Below are positions 1-8,934 of a stretch of 64,000 bases of DNA, piece after piece; the first letter of the stretch is position 1, and the number at the start of each line of letters is the position of its first letter. Both the position numbers and the translations under genes were made by a program. Source of the DNA: a virus; the IMG/VR virus record IMGVR_UViG_3300031834_001450, positions 19,335-83,334 of that record; one strand, 5' to 3'. Under the pieces are notes generated by a model. That model ran no database searches. It was not told where the DNA came from and worked only from the letters and a program-made list of their open reading frames with translations.

Positions 1-501
1 GGACATGGTGGACAATTAAATGATTGGTCAGTGAAAGAAGTAGAAATAGATTATACTCAAGCAGAATTAGATTCTTTTTATAATGCTCAAATAAATCCAT
101 TACTACTTGATCCTTCTTATGGTTTATTAGCTTATGGAGATCAAACTCTTCAAGTAACGAATAGCGATACAAGTTTTGTAGGAACAAGACGAGTATATAA
201 ATATATGCTAGATGTTATTTCTAAACAAATTCTTAGAAAACAAGAATTTAAAATAAATGATCCTCTTCATAGACTTATGGCAAAAGTTCAAACAGAAGAA
301 TTTGTTGAACCTATTAGAGCGAATGGTTGGATCCGGGAATTCAAAATTGTGTGTGATTCTAGTAACAATACTGATATTGTTTTAAATAATCGTCAATTTA
401 TTTTGGATTTTTACTGTAAAATAACTCCAACAAGTGAGTGGATTATTTTAAGACTTACACGAGTTTCTCAAACAATTTCTATTGAAAGTTTAATAATTTA
501 A
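1..501 (+). CDS. Contractile tail sheath protein, C-terminal part (partial)
   Basis: The reading frame is open from base 1, so the gene begins upstream of the window; the in-frame GTG at 31 has no convincing ribosome site and is probably internal. The visible 166 residues match the C-terminal domain of T4 gp18-like sheath proteins: an FVGTRRVYKYM segment, then NDPLHRLMAKVQTEEF, then a GWIREFKIVCD strand and NNRQFILDFYCKI near the end. In the family this domain packs against the tail tube and contracts during injection. It is followed by a strong terminator and then the tail tube gene, the usual sheath-tube order. Confidence 0.85.
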   Translation, partial: GHGGQLNDWSVKEVEIDYTQAELDSFYNAQINPLLLDPSYGLLAYGDQTLQVTNSDTSFVGTRRVYKYMLDVISKQILRKQEFKINDPLHRLMAKVQTEEFVEPIRANGWIREFKIVCDSSNNTDIVLNNRQFILDFYCKITPTSEWIILRLTRVSQTISIESLII

Positions 502-508
502 AAATAAA

Positions 509-545
509 TTAGTACTGTAAATAAAACTTTTATTTACAGTACTAA
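509..545 (+). terminator. Perfect hairpin terminator after the sheath gene
   Basis: An 18-bp perfect inverted repeat (509-526 with 528-545, TTAGTACTGTAAATAAAA and its complement) starts eight bases after the sheath stop codon. The right arm itself supplies a T-rich stretch. It probably ends or attenuates sheath transcription before the tube gene, letting the two abundant proteins be expressed separately. Confidence 0.7.
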
Positions 546-585
546 TATAAAATAATGAATTTGAAAAAGATAAGAGGTAAAATAA

Positions 586-1098
586 ATGACAATTTCTACT
601 GATCAGATACTTTCGCTTGGTGATGACGCTTTGGCCAGCCAGTTCTCAATTATATTTCCAAATGGTATTCCAGGTGGTGGAGATGCAAATGCAATATCTT
701 TAAGATGTGACCAAACTTTTGATCCACCTGAAGATGTAGTAAATGTATATGAAATATTTAGAAAAGGTTTTAAAATTCCTAAAACAGGTATGTTACAAGA
801 AACTACTAAAGAATTTACAATAGATATAAGACTTGATCAAGCTTGGAAAGTATATGATGATATGCGAAAATGGGCTGATATGTCTTATGATCATAGTAAT
901 GGTACAGCTCTTCCAGAAATAATGGCTAGAAGTACTGTTATAATTCAAGCAGAAGATAGAACACAAGCAGGAGTAAAATCAATTAGTTTTAAATATGCCA
1001 AGCCAAAGTCTGTTAAAATTCAAACATTTGACAATCAATCAGGCGATCCTTTACGAATTACTGTTATTTTTATTTATGTAGTAATGACGGTAGAATAG
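586..1098 (+). CDS. Tail tube protein (gp19-like)
   Basis: The 170-residue product fits myovirus tail tube subunits in size and position, directly after the sheath. It has the long loop-strand start (LASQFSIIFPNGIPG), a KIPKTGMLQETTKEFTIDIR strand pair and an alternating hydrophobic C-terminus (DPLRITVIFIYVVMTVE) typical of the tube beta-barrel. Tube hexamers stack inside the sheath to form the DNA channel. The start at 586 follows TAAGAGGTAAAATAA, an adequate ribosome site. Its TAG stop overlaps the GTG start of the next gene by one base, so the two are probably translationally coupled. Confidence 0.8.
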   Translation: MTISTDQILSLGDDALASQFSIIFPNGIPGGGDANAISLRCDQTFDPPEDVVNVYEIFRKGFKIPKTGMLQETTKEFTIDIRLDQAWKVYDDMRKWADMSYDHSNGTALPEIMARSTVIIQAEDRTQAGVKSISFKYAKPKSVKIQTFDNQSGDPLRITVIFIYVVMTVE

Positions 1099-1730
1099 TG
1101 GCAATAGCAAACAATATTATAAATACTTATAAAAAAGGAGTAGATACTGCAGGAATACTTAATGAAGCTGATATTGCTATATTAAGTAATACTTCTATGC
1201 AGCATAAGTGTTTATTTGAAATGATTATTTATCCAGAAACTTTTCCTTCTACTGCTGGTGGAATTGTTTTAACTTCATTAGATACAATAATCATGAAATT
1301 TAATTTATATTCGATCAATGATATTCCTTTAGTTGGATTTGAATATCAACGATACGGTGGAATGAATTATATAAAAGATATGATATATCCAGATACTTTT
1401 AATTGTACTTTTATTGAGAATGGAACTGGTAGTGTAAAAGGATATTTTAGAAAATGGCAAGATGCAATAGCTGTATATACTCCAGCATTAGGAACATTAA
1501 AGAGAGATTATCTTTTTAAAGATAATCAAGATGATAGTAAAAGAACAGGTTTAATTATTCCTCTTCAAACAGATATGTTACCTTCTCCAGAATGGATAAA
1601 AATAGATGGAATGAAATTTAAAAATATAACGGGTATTGGTTATGATCATACTTCAGGAGAAAATGAGATATTAACTACAGAATTTACTTGTGATAGTATC
1701 AGATTATCATTAGGCACGTCTGCATTATAA
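1098..1730 (+). CDS. Second tail-tube-like protein (tube initiator or baseplate tube)
   Basis: The 210-residue product starts with GTG overlapping the previous stop. It shares the tube-fold look of its neighbour: a PLVGFEYQRYGGMNYIKD segment, DTFNCTFIENGTGSVKGYF strands and a C-terminal TTEFTCDSIRLSL strand. In T4-like tails, tube paralogues (gp48, gp54) start tube polymerisation on the baseplate, and other myoviruses carry two tube proteins. Which role applies cannot be decided from sequence alone. Coupling to the tube gene supports a structural partner. Confidence 0.55.
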   Translation: MAIANNIINTYKKGVDTAGILNEADIAILSNTSMQHKCLFEMIIYPETFPSTAGGIVLTSLDTIIMKFNLYSINDIPLVGFEYQRYGGMNYIKDMIYPDTFNCTFIENGTGSVKGYFRKWQDAIAVYTPALGTLKRDYLFKDNQDDSKRTGLIIPLQTDMLPSPEWIKIDGMKFKNITGIGYDHTSGENEILTTEFTCDSIRLSLGTSAL

Positions 1731-1776
1731 GTCAACATACTAATAAAAAGTATTTAATAATTAAAGGAGAATATAC

Positions 1777-2949
1777 ATGGCTGAAAGTTTTATATTAAAA
1801 CCAGAAGAGGTAGCAAGAAGAAGAAATCAAACAATAGAAAATAAAAAATTAGAAGAACAAACAGAAAAAGAAAATGAATTTCAAAATACAGCAGGATTAG
1901 TTAAAATTAATTATGAATCCCAAGGAAGATTTGGAACACCTACTACTCTTTATTTTGATGATTTTAATGGTCAACACATTAATGATATTGAATTATCTAC
2001 TCAAGATAATCTTCTAGAAAATTTAATTGTTATTCTTAACAATTTAAAAAGAAATGAACCAAATTTTAATATTAAAGATATGAGTGCAGAAGATTTATTA
2101 GAAACACTCATTGCAATAAAACAACAATTTGAAGGTAATACTCATATTCATTATTGGGTATGTAATTGTCAATCTGAAAAAAGCGATAAAGATAGAATCA
2201 TAAATGAACTTATTCTTGAATTATCAGATCTTAATTTTAACTCAATGACTCAGGTTGATGAAGAAATGAAAAAATTCTTAACTGAAAGATTTGCTGAAAT
2301 GACTTCAGATGAATTTAAACAATATCTATTAGTTAAATATAAAACTAATCCTTTAGATGATATTGATACTTATACCAAAGAAGAGGAAATATCAAAAGTA
2401 TTAGTGAAGGAACCCTTCCATATTATTGCACAAAAAGATATATATACAATAAGATATCCTAGACTTGAAGATATAATTAAAGCAAAAAAATATGCAGATA
2501 AATTATATGGATCTAAAATAAAAAATATTCAAAATAGACGAGAAGCAAATGTTCCTCTTTATGAATTAAAAGAAAAAAAAGAAAATGAAATAAAAGAATT
2601 AAAAGACGAACAAGCAAAAGTAATAGTTCTTTATGCAAAATCAATGATGTTAATAACTAAAAATAATTTAATTCTTTCTGATAGTGAAAAATATGAGGAA
2701 TTTAAAAATGTTATTAAACGTAAAACAATGAGAAATATAGAAGATTTATTTGAAAATATTTCTTTTGGTCTACAAACGGAAACAGAGCTGATTTGCCCTT
2801 TATGTGGTGAATCGGAAAAGAGGTTACTTCGGGATTTCATCGATCCAAGACAACTTCTCCCCCTCAATTATCGTAAACAAGATTCAGGAAATGATGCCCA
2901 GAGAAAATCTCAACTCAATTCAGGACTTGATTTTTATTTTGGTATATAG
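1777..2949 (+). CDS. Tail assembly chaperone-like protein (gp26 position)
   Basis: The 390-residue, Lys/Glu-rich product starts after AAAGGAGAATATAC, a strong ribosome site. It has a charged helical N-terminus, a HIHYWVCNCQ segment near 127-136, and a C-terminal CPLCG motif followed by RDFIDPRQLLPLNYRK. It sits between tube and tape-measure genes, where tail assembly chaperones that coat the tape measure are found; in T4-like phages gp26/gp51 play a related hub-assembly role. Its last 146 bases overlap another open frame, the arrangement seen in frameshifted chaperone pairs. The identity rests mainly on position; a direct baseplate role is possible. Confidence 0.5.
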   Translation: MAESFILKPEEVARRRNQTIENKKLEEQTEKENEFQNTAGLVKINYESQGRFGTPTTLYFDDFNGQHINDIELSTQDNLLENLIVILNNLKRNEPNFNIKDMSAEDLLETLIAIKQQFEGNTHIHYWVCNCQSEKSDKDRIINELILELSDLNFNSMTQVDEEMKKFLTERFAEMTSDEFKQYLLVKYKTNPLDDIDTYTKEEEISKVLVKEPFHIIAQKDIYTIRYPRLEDIIKAKKYADKLYGSKIKNIQNRREANVPLYELKEKKENEIKELKDEQAKVIVLYAKSMMLITKNNLILSDSEKYEEFKNVIKRKTMRNIEDLFENISFGLQTETELICPLCGESEKRLLRDFIDPRQLLPLNYRKQDSGNDAQRKSQLNSGLDFYFGI

Positions 2950-3088
2950 AGTTGGATTGTCTGAAACTGAAATACTTAAAATGAAAAGATGGATTCTTAA
3001 AAAAAGACTGAATCAATATGAAATTTATCAAAAAGCTAAACAAGCTGAAATGAAAAAAGCAACAAGTCAAATACCTTCTTTCAAATAG
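2804..3088 (+). CDS. Overlapping frame, probable chaperone frameshift extension (gp51-like position)
   Basis: This frame lies +1 relative to the preceding gene and overlaps its last 146 bases. It could start at GTG 2804 or at the ATGATG near 2894, but neither has good spacing from a ribosome site. Its unique part (VGLSETEILKMKRWILKKRLNQYEIYQKAKQ) is a basic helix, like the extension of long-form tail chaperones. A CTC CCC CTC stretch at 2857-2865 lets a proline tRNA re-pair after a +1 slip. I infer a fusion made by frameshifting; an independent small gene is the alternative. Confidence 0.5.
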   Translation: MVNRKRGYFGISSIQDNFSPSIIVNKIQEMMPRENLNSIQDLIFILVYRVGLSETEILKMKRWILKKRLNQYEIYQKAKQAEMKKATSQIPSFK

Positions 3089-3095
3089 AAGGTAT
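3071..3095 (+). terminator. Hairpin terminator before the tape measure gene
   Basis: ATACCTTCT (3071-3079) pairs perfectly with AGAAGGTAT (3087-3095) and is followed by TATTTTT. The stop codon of the overlapping frame lies in the loop. It may attenuate transcription into the tape measure gene. Confidence 0.55.
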
Positions 3096-3131
3096 TATTT
3101 TTACTAATAAATAAAAATAGGAGGTTTATAA

Positions 3132-4700
3132 ATGGAAGATAGTTTTGTAATGCCTGATTTTAATAAACCTCTTAGTAAGGAATTAAAAAAAGAAGAAATA
3201 AAAGTTAATAAAATATACACCCCTTTTATGATAAAATTTTTTGGTGGCAATGGTATGTTTACTATGGCTATCAAAGGTCTACATAATATGCTTATTACTA
3301 GATTTACTCGTTTAATAGAAATTGTAGAAAAAGTATATGGAGAAACAGAATCAGGAAATAAATTCGATAAAAAAAATGAACCAAAAGATGGAGATAAGAA
3401 AAAACAATCTTGGATAACAGAAAAATGGCAAAAAGTTATTAAATCTAATTTCTTTCAAAAAACTTTAGGATTTTTAAAAGGAATGGCATCAGTAAGTTTT
3501 ATTACTACTCTTATTGCCTTTTTAATATTACTTAGAATGGGAATTATACAAAAATTTCTTCCTTGGTTCCTCAGTATTATTGGAAGTGCTATAACAGGGT
3601 TAATTAAATTTATACCGACTCTCTTAAAATTCTTTTGGAATTTATTAACTAAAATTATACCTAGTATTTTAAAAACAATTTTTAGAACTATTTTTAAAAT
3701 GTTAGGTATAGAAAATAAAACATTACTTAAATTTGCTGATTTTATTGCACAATGGTTACCACTTCTAATAGCAGGTATTTGGTTAATATCTACAATAATG
3801 CCAATAATAACTACTGTAGCTGGTGTTATAGGTGCTCTAAGTCTACCCATTGTTGCATTAGTTGCAGCTGTTGCATTATTAGGATATTTAATATATGATA
3901 ATTGGGCTCTTATTAAACCAATGTTAATGGATATGTTTAATGAAATTAAATCATTTTTTAATAATTATATAGTTCCTATGTTACCATATTTAAAGATAGT
4001 TGGTAAATTTTTATTTAAAATTCTTGGCATTATTTTTATGGGAATAATAAAAGTAATTAAAGCTATTATATTATTTCCTATTAGACTCATTAAAGGATTA
4101 TATACTTTTATAATAGGAGCAATTGCTGTTTTCAAAACAGGATATATTGTACTTAGTAATATATTTAGATCTATTTTTATAGACCCTATTAAAAGATTAT
4201 TTAAAGCATTATCTAAAGCAGCCGCTCCAGTACTTAAAAAATTAACTCCTGTAATAAATATGATAAGTAGTCTTTTTAGTACAGTTGCTAGTGGAGTAAC
4301 TTCTGCAATGTCTACTGTAACTAAAGTTATAAGTGATTTATTAGATTGGATTGGAGCTGTTTCTGATTATGGTATAATGGATTATAAAGAACATAAACAA
4401 CAAATAGAGGCTTCTGAAAAAGAAGCTGCACAATCAATTGTTGTTCAAGCGGCAAAAACAGATGCAACAGAAAAACAATTAGTAGCAACTGGTCAATTAA
4501 CAGCTGCAGAAGCTAGAGATGCATTAAAGTTAAGAGAATTATCAAAAGAAACTGGAATGTCTGCTACTAGATTAGCTGCGGCTAAACAAACTGGTTTATT
4601 ATCAGATTTGGAAATAAGTTCAAAACAAACTCAAACTGTTAAAGCAATGAATTTTTCATTAAGTAAAACAGGAACTTTAAAATTAGCTGAAAAGGGGTAA
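3132..4700 (+). CDS. Tail tape measure protein
   Basis: The 522-residue product starts after AATAGGAGGTTTATAA, a strong ribosome site. Several long hydrophobic segments (roughly 110-350) alternate with basic amphipathic stretches (FLKGMASVSFITTLIAFLIL, LPLLIAGIWLISTIMPIITT), and an Ala/Thr-rich helical tail follows. This hydrophobic, helix-only composition directly after the chaperone genes is typical of tape measure proteins, which set tail length and are ejected into the cell envelope. By the usual 1.5 angstrom per residue rule it predicts a short tail of roughly 75-80 nm, similar to T4 gp29 (590 residues). Confidence 0.7.
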   Translation: MEDSFVMPDFNKPLSKELKKEEIKVNKIYTPFMIKFFGGNGMFTMAIKGLHNMLITRFTRLIEIVEKVYGETESGNKFDKKNEPKDGDKKKQSWITEKWQKVIKSNFFQKTLGFLKGMASVSFITTLIAFLILLRMGIIQKFLPWFLSIIGSAITGLIKFIPTLLKFFWNLLTKIIPSILKTIFRTIFKMLGIENKTLLKFADFIAQWLPLLIAGIWLISTIMPIITTVAGVIGALSLPIVALVAAVALLGYLIYDNWALIKPMLMDMFNEIKSFFNNYIVPMLPYLKIVGKFLFKILGIIFMGIIKVIKAIILFPIRLIKGLYTFIIGAIAVFKTGYIVLSNIFRSIFIDPIKRLFKALSKAAAPVLKKLTPVINMISSLFSTVASGVTSAMSTVTKVISDLLDWIGAVSDYGIMDYKEHKQQIEASEKEAAQSIVVQAAKTDATEKQLVATGQLTAAEARDALKLRELSKETGMSATRLAAAKQTGLLSDLEISSKQTQTVKAMNFSLSKTGTLKLAEKG

Positions 4701-4703
4701 TAA

Positions 4704-5423
4704 ATGAATAGAATGATTATAACTTTTCAAACTCCTGATTTGGCATCTACTTTAACTTATCCTATTATGGAAGATTTTCAAATAGAAACATCAACTGAAT
4801 TTAGTAATTTTGCTGAATTATGTCCAACAATATCATCTCTTGTAGATTTAGGTATTACTTATGAATCTGCCTCTTCGGGTGGAGTTTCTACTGCTGGATT
4901 TAATATAAGATCTATACTAGATGCCCCCAGATGGCGAAAAACTAATCCAGTAAAAATAACTCTTGATTTGTTTTTTTACACAAAAACAAATCCAGTAACA
5001 GATGTACTTATTCCTATGAATGCATTACTTGGAGCTCATTTACCTAGATTTGTAGAAGGAAAAATTAAAGTTCCAGGGCTGAATGCAACAAATGTTAGTG
5101 ATGTTAATAAAATAATTGGTGCGGCTAAAGAAAAAAGTACCGCATTAATTGAGGAATTGGGTGGTGGAAAAACAGGAGAAAAAGAACTTAGAAATATTCT
5201 TGAATCTCAATATAGTGCTTTATTTTCTGTTTTAATTCCTGGAGTTGTTTTTCTTCCTGTAGCTTTTATTTTTGCAATTGCTCCAACATATTCTAAACAT
5301 GTTACAGAAAAAGGATATCCACTATGGGCAAGTGCTAATTTACAAATACAAAGTTTAACTCCTGCATTAGCTGAATATTTTAGAGATGGAATGAATTATA
5401 CTGCTGGTGGAATTGAAAGATAG
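4704..5423 (+). CDS. Baseplate tube-cap protein (gp48/gp54-like)
   Basis: The 239-residue protein begins four bases after the tape measure stop, behind an AAAGGGG ribosome site. It has an N-terminal beta region (SIVDLGITYES to RSILDAPRWRKTNPVKITLDLFF), a Gly/Lys middle with low complexity, and a C-terminal GYPLWASANLQIQSLTPAL segment. The phrase PLWASANLQIQSL with an aromatic-rich end resembles baseplate proteins that join tail tube to hub. Position between the tape measure and a gp53-like gene supports this. The family match is weak, so this is a positional call. Confidence 0.5.
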   Translation: MNRMIITFQTPDLASTLTYPIMEDFQIETSTEFSNFAELCPTISSLVDLGITYESASSGGVSTAGFNIRSILDAPRWRKTNPVKITLDLFFYTKTNPVTDVLIPMNALLGAHLPRFVEGKIKVPGLNATNVSDVNKIIGAAKEKSTALIEELGGGKTGEKELRNILESQYSALFSVLIPGVVFLPVAFIFAIAPTYSKHVTEKGYPLWASANLQIQSLTPALAEYFRDGMNYTAGGIER

Positions 5424-5431
5424 GAATATTT

Positions 5432-5731
5432 ATGAGAGAAAAAGTACAATTAATATTAGATGAAACAGATGGAAATGTAATAAGAGATTCAGTATCTGTT
5501 GTATGGAAAGACTTTAAATGGACAAATGGATATTATAAACATAAAATATCTAAAATAGAGATAGAACGCCCATATTTAATTTCTCAAAGTTATTATGGTA
5601 TAATAGATTATTGGGATATTATATTACTTTTAAATAATATTGAAGATATATTTGAAATTGTTCCTTTAAGTGAATTATTTATTCCAAAATTAGACGATAT
5701 AAAACAATTCATTTTAGATAATCGTAAATAA
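5432..5731 (+). CDS. Baseplate wedge protein (gp53-like)
   Basis: A compact 99-residue protein starting eight bases after the previous stop. The core RPYLISQSYYGIIDYWDIIL followed by LLNNIEDIFEIVPL is characteristic of the gp53 family, whose signature is a YYG-x-x-x-YW-x-I-L-L-x-N-x-I segment and which staples wedges together around the hub. T4 gp53 is about twice as long, so this would be a minimal version. It is immediately followed by a spike-like gene, as in many compact baseplate operons. Confidence 0.65.
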   Translation: MREKVQLILDETDGNVIRDSVSVVWKDFKWTNGYYKHKISKIEIERPYLISQSYYGIIDYWDIILLLNNIEDIFEIVPLSELFIPKLDDIKQFILDNRK

Positions 5732-5743
5732 AAGGAGTTTATA

Positions 5744-6442
5744 GTGCAAGGACCATTTCCAGCTAAAGTTATAAATAATAATGATACAAAAAAGAAAGGA
5801 AGAATTCAAATAAAAATTGAACATCTTCATTATAATATAAAAAATTCTGAACTTCCATGGGCAAAACAGTATTCACTTGCAACAGGTGGAAGCGGTACTT
5901 ATGGTAAATCAAGTATACCTGAAAATAACTCTTATGTATGGATAGGATATGAAGATGTAGATGAGTTAATGAGACAACCCTATTATTTAGCAGATATTCA
6001 TTTTAGTAATTTACATCCTCATAATTTATTTGAAAATAATATTAAATCTTCTATTGGATCAGCAGCAGCATACCCTAATGCTAAATATACTTATTATCCT
6101 AATGGAATATGTATAGGAGTAGATAGTAGTTCAGGAAATAAAGAAATTTTTATTTATCATCCAACAGCTTCTATATTTATAGATAAAAATGGTAAAATTA
6201 AAATAAAAGCTACAGAGATAGAATTACTTGGAGGAACAACTCCTTCTGAAAGTTCTATTTTAGGAGAAACTTTAAAAACTACATTAGAAGCAATACTAGA
6301 TCAAATTATTGCACATACTCATCCTTATATAAATGTTGCTGCACCTGCAGTTACTTCTCCTCCTGGAAATGCTGCTGCATTTACATTAATAAAAACAACA
6401 CAAGTACCAACTACTTTATCTTTAAAAATAAAAAATAATTAA
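5744..6442 (+). CDS. Baseplate spike / hub protein with OB fold (gp5 or gpV-like)
   Basis: The start is GTG at 5744 after AAAGGAGTTTATA. The 232-residue product opens with GPFPAKVINNNDTKKKGRIQIKIEHL, the OB-fold start of gp5/gpV spike proteins, followed by PWAKQYSLATGG and PENNSYVWIGYEDVDELMRQPYYLA. After about residue 120 comes a beta-rich stretch with ASIFIDKNGKIKIKATEIEL, the type of strand that winds into the spike beta-helix. Unlike T4 gp5 there is no lysozyme domain. The protein should sit at the tail tip and pierce the outer membrane. Confidence 0.65.
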   Translation: MQGPFPAKVINNNDTKKKGRIQIKIEHLHYNIKNSELPWAKQYSLATGGSGTYGKSSIPENNSYVWIGYEDVDELMRQPYYLADIHFSNLHPHNLFENNIKSSIGSAAAYPNAKYTYYPNGICIGVDSSSGNKEIFIYHPTASIFIDKNGKIKIKATEIELLGGTTPSESSILGETLKTTLEAILDQIIAHTHPYINVAAPAVTSPPGNAAAFTLIKTTQVPTTLSLKIKNN

Positions 6443-6478
6443 ATTATTACTAATAAATAATATAATTAGGGGTATAGA

Positions 6479-7066
6479 ATGGCGGTTTTTCAAGATATTG
6501 ATTTGTATGGAAGAGATAATGCAGATGGAACTCCTATAACTTATTATTCTGCTGATGCCATTAAAAATGCACTTACTCAATGGGCGAATTCTAAAAGAGG
6601 AGATTATTTAATGGCACCAGGAGCTGGTGGAGCATTAGATAATTTTGTATTTAAAACACTAACAACTGAAAATCTTTTAATTTTAAAAACTCAACTACTT
6701 ACAGCATTAGTAAATCAATTTAGTCCTTCTATTACAGTTATTGATATAACTATTACTCCTGATTATCAAAATAGAATAACAGAAATTGAAGTAACATATT
6801 CTATTCCAGAAGAAGGAATAACTGATTCAATAGCATTATTTATAAATACAGCTTTTAGTACTACTTCTTTTGAATATGAAATTGTTAGTTATATTGAACA
6901 TAATTTATTAGAATTTGTAACAATTAAGAAACCAGATCAAAGCTCTAATCGTTTAATATATGATTATGATATAAATAGTTGGAAATATGGAAAATATAAA
7001 TTTGTTAATCTTTTACCAACAGATCCATATTTTACAGATATATTATTTATTTGCAATGGAAGTTAG
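6479..7066 (+). CDS. Baseplate wedge protein gp25-like
   Basis: The 195-residue product has the gp25 layout: an N-terminal strand (FQDIDLYGRDN), DAIKNALTQWANSKRGDYLMAPGAGGALDNFVF in the middle, where the family normally reads about NAI-x-N-L-L-T-x-x-GE-R, and a C-terminal strand PDYQNRITEIEVTYSIPEEG. gp25-like proteins start sheath assembly and link it to the wedge. It precedes a gp6-like gene by nine bases, the expected partner order. The C-terminal 60 residues extend past the usual family length. Confidence 0.7.
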   Translation: MAVFQDIDLYGRDNADGTPITYYSADAIKNALTQWANSKRGDYLMAPGAGGALDNFVFKTLTTENLLILKTQLLTALVNQFSPSITVIDITITPDYQNRITEIEVTYSIPEEGITDSIALFINTAFSTTSFEYEIVSYIEHNLLEFVTIKKPDQSSNRLIYDYDINSWKYGKYKFVNLLPTDPYFTDILFICNGS

Positions 7067-7075
7067 AGGTTTAAT

Positions 7076-8920
7076 ATGATATACACGTACGATGGGTTAG
7101 TAACAGAAATAAAAAACAGATTATCACTTCTATCTGATTGGAATACAATATTATATTATGGAGTATATCAACGTATAGTAGATATGCTTGCGTATACTGG
7201 AGAAAAACTTGTATATTTAGCAGAATTTTTATATAGGGAAGCTAAGTGGATAACAGCAGAAAAAAGAGATTCTCTTGTTAAACTTGCAATATGGTTAGGC
7301 TATATTCCATATAGAAAAACTGGAGCAATAGGAGAATTAAAATTAAATTATGATCCTACTTTTAATTCAATGTCAATATATACAGGAAAAGAAGTAAATA
7401 TTCCACGATGGGCAATTTTTACAAATACTGATAGTGATTTAATTACATATTGTACAGAAAGTACTTTCTATTATACTGGATTTATAGGTAACGTAATTAT
7501 TCCAGTAAAAGAAGGAACACCCAAAGAATTTTTATATATTGCTCAAGGAATAGTTAATGAATGTGTTTATGTATATTCTGATTCAACTGATAATACGGAA
7601 ATTCAAGTTCAGATAGTTGATACATCAGGTAATTTTTTATATGAAGCTATCATTACAACTAATTTATATCTTATAAATAATGTTGTAGACTATTACTGTG
7701 AAATTTCAAATTCTGCTGCTTATGATTATATTAAAATTTGTTTTGGTGATGGTATAAATTCTAAAAAATTAATTGCTGGAGAAAGAGTTCTTGTAAAATA
7801 TGCAGATACAAAAGGAGCATCAGGAGATATTACATCTAGTAATGTAATAACTGTTCTTGTAACAACTTTAGTTGACGAAGATAATCTTCCAGTTACTTTA
7901 TATGTTACAAATGATGAAGGTATAGTTGGTGGATCTGAAATAGAAAATATTGAATCAATTAGAAATAATGCCCCTAATTTATTTCAAATAGGATCTTTAT
8001 TATCATCTACTGCAAATTGGGAAGCTGCAATTAATCTTGCTTCTTATGTAAATAAATCAATTGTATGGACAATAGAAAGTCTTGGACTATCAACTACTGT
8101 ATCTGATCAAAATATTGTATATTTTACTGCAGTTTCTACAACTGGAGAAAATTTAACTACCATTCAACAGGGAGATATTATAGTAACTTATTTAACACCT
8201 AAAAAATGTTTAACTGAAATGGTAGCATATACAGCCTTGCAAAAAATATATGTACGATTTGATATTACTGCTAAAATTGCACTAACTCAAACTTTTACAG
8301 TATTAGATGCGGTTATTAAAACAGCATTAAATACAGAATATGATATATTAACTACAACATTTCAAAAAAATATATATGAATCTAATTTCTATAGAATTAT
8401 TGATGAAATACCAAATATTATCTATCATACAACTAAAATTTATTATATGGAATCAGATATTAATATAATAACAAGTAATTTAAAATTAAAACCAAGTTAT
8501 ACTTCTATTGACACCCCTAATTTAGATAAACAAAATTATTTAGTTCTTGATAGTTTTGAAATTTGGATAAAACGAAAAATTGCAAATGCTTGGGTTGCTC
8601 CTTTACAAATAGCATATACCTCAGGAATTACTATTTTAGGTATGAATGGATATACAATAACTGGAGGTTTTGTATCATATTCAACAAATCAAGTTTCATT
8701 TACAATAGCAGAAATTGTAGCAGATGTTACTCATGTAATATATGGTATTGCAGATCCAGGAGATTCTGATCCTTTAGGATATAAAATATTTATTTCATAT
8801 AAAATGCAAGATGGTAATACTCCAGCAACTCAACAAAATAGTATTAGACTTCCATATTTTTATCAGATAACAGACATTGAAGATTCATTCATTAATGCTG
8901 ATTTATCTTATATATCTTAA
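7076..8920 (+). CDS. Baseplate wedge protein gp6 / baseplate J-like
   Basis: The 614-residue protein starts after AGAGGTTTAATATG. Its N-terminus (about 1-80) is helical with AEKRDSLVKLAIWLGYIPYRKTGAIGEL, a common gp6/gpJ signature where LA-x-x-LG-x-x-x-x-x-x-x-A is followed by a beta domain. Residues near 225-330 contain ICFGDGINSKKLIAGERVLVKY and GVVGG-like GIVGGSEIENIESIRNNAPNL, another hallmark of baseplate J proteins. In the family this forms the inner ring that triggers sheath contraction. The C-terminal half is beta-rich and less conserved. Confidence 0.75.
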   Translation: MIYTYDGLVTEIKNRLSLLSDWNTILYYGVYQRIVDMLAYTGEKLVYLAEFLYREAKWITAEKRDSLVKLAIWLGYIPYRKTGAIGELKLNYDPTFNSMSIYTGKEVNIPRWAIFTNTDSDLITYCTESTFYYTGFIGNVIIPVKEGTPKEFLYIAQGIVNECVYVYSDSTDNTEIQVQIVDTSGNFLYEAIITTNLYLINNVVDYYCEISNSAAYDYIKICFGDGINSKKLIAGERVLVKYADTKGASGDITSSNVITVLVTTLVDEDNLPVTLYVTNDEGIVGGSEIENIESIRNNAPNLFQIGSLLSSTANWEAAINLASYVNKSIVWTIESLGLSTTVSDQNIVYFTAVSTTGENLTTIQQGDIIVTYLTPKKCLTEMVAYTALQKIYVRFDITAKIALTQTFTVLDAVIKTALNTEYDILTTTFQKNIYESNFYRIIDEIPNIIYHTTKIYYMESDINIITSNLKLKPSYTSIDTPNLDKQNYLVLDSFEIWIKRKIANAWVAPLQIAYTSGITILGMNGYTITGGFVSYSTNQVSFTIAEIVADVTHVIYGIADPGDSDPLGYKIFISYKMQDGNTPATQQNSIRLPYFYQITDIEDSFINADLSYIS

Positions 8921-8934
8921 TGGAGAATGATTAA

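Noticed and set aside
3455-3850. 131-residue minus-strand frame opposite the tape measure gene
   Set aside because: It is antisense to a confident structural gene, in the late plus-strand operon, with no ribosome site or homology.
8563-8769. 68-residue frame inside the gp6-like gene
   Set aside because: Out-of-frame reading rich in Cys, Tyr and Arg, with no ribosome site.
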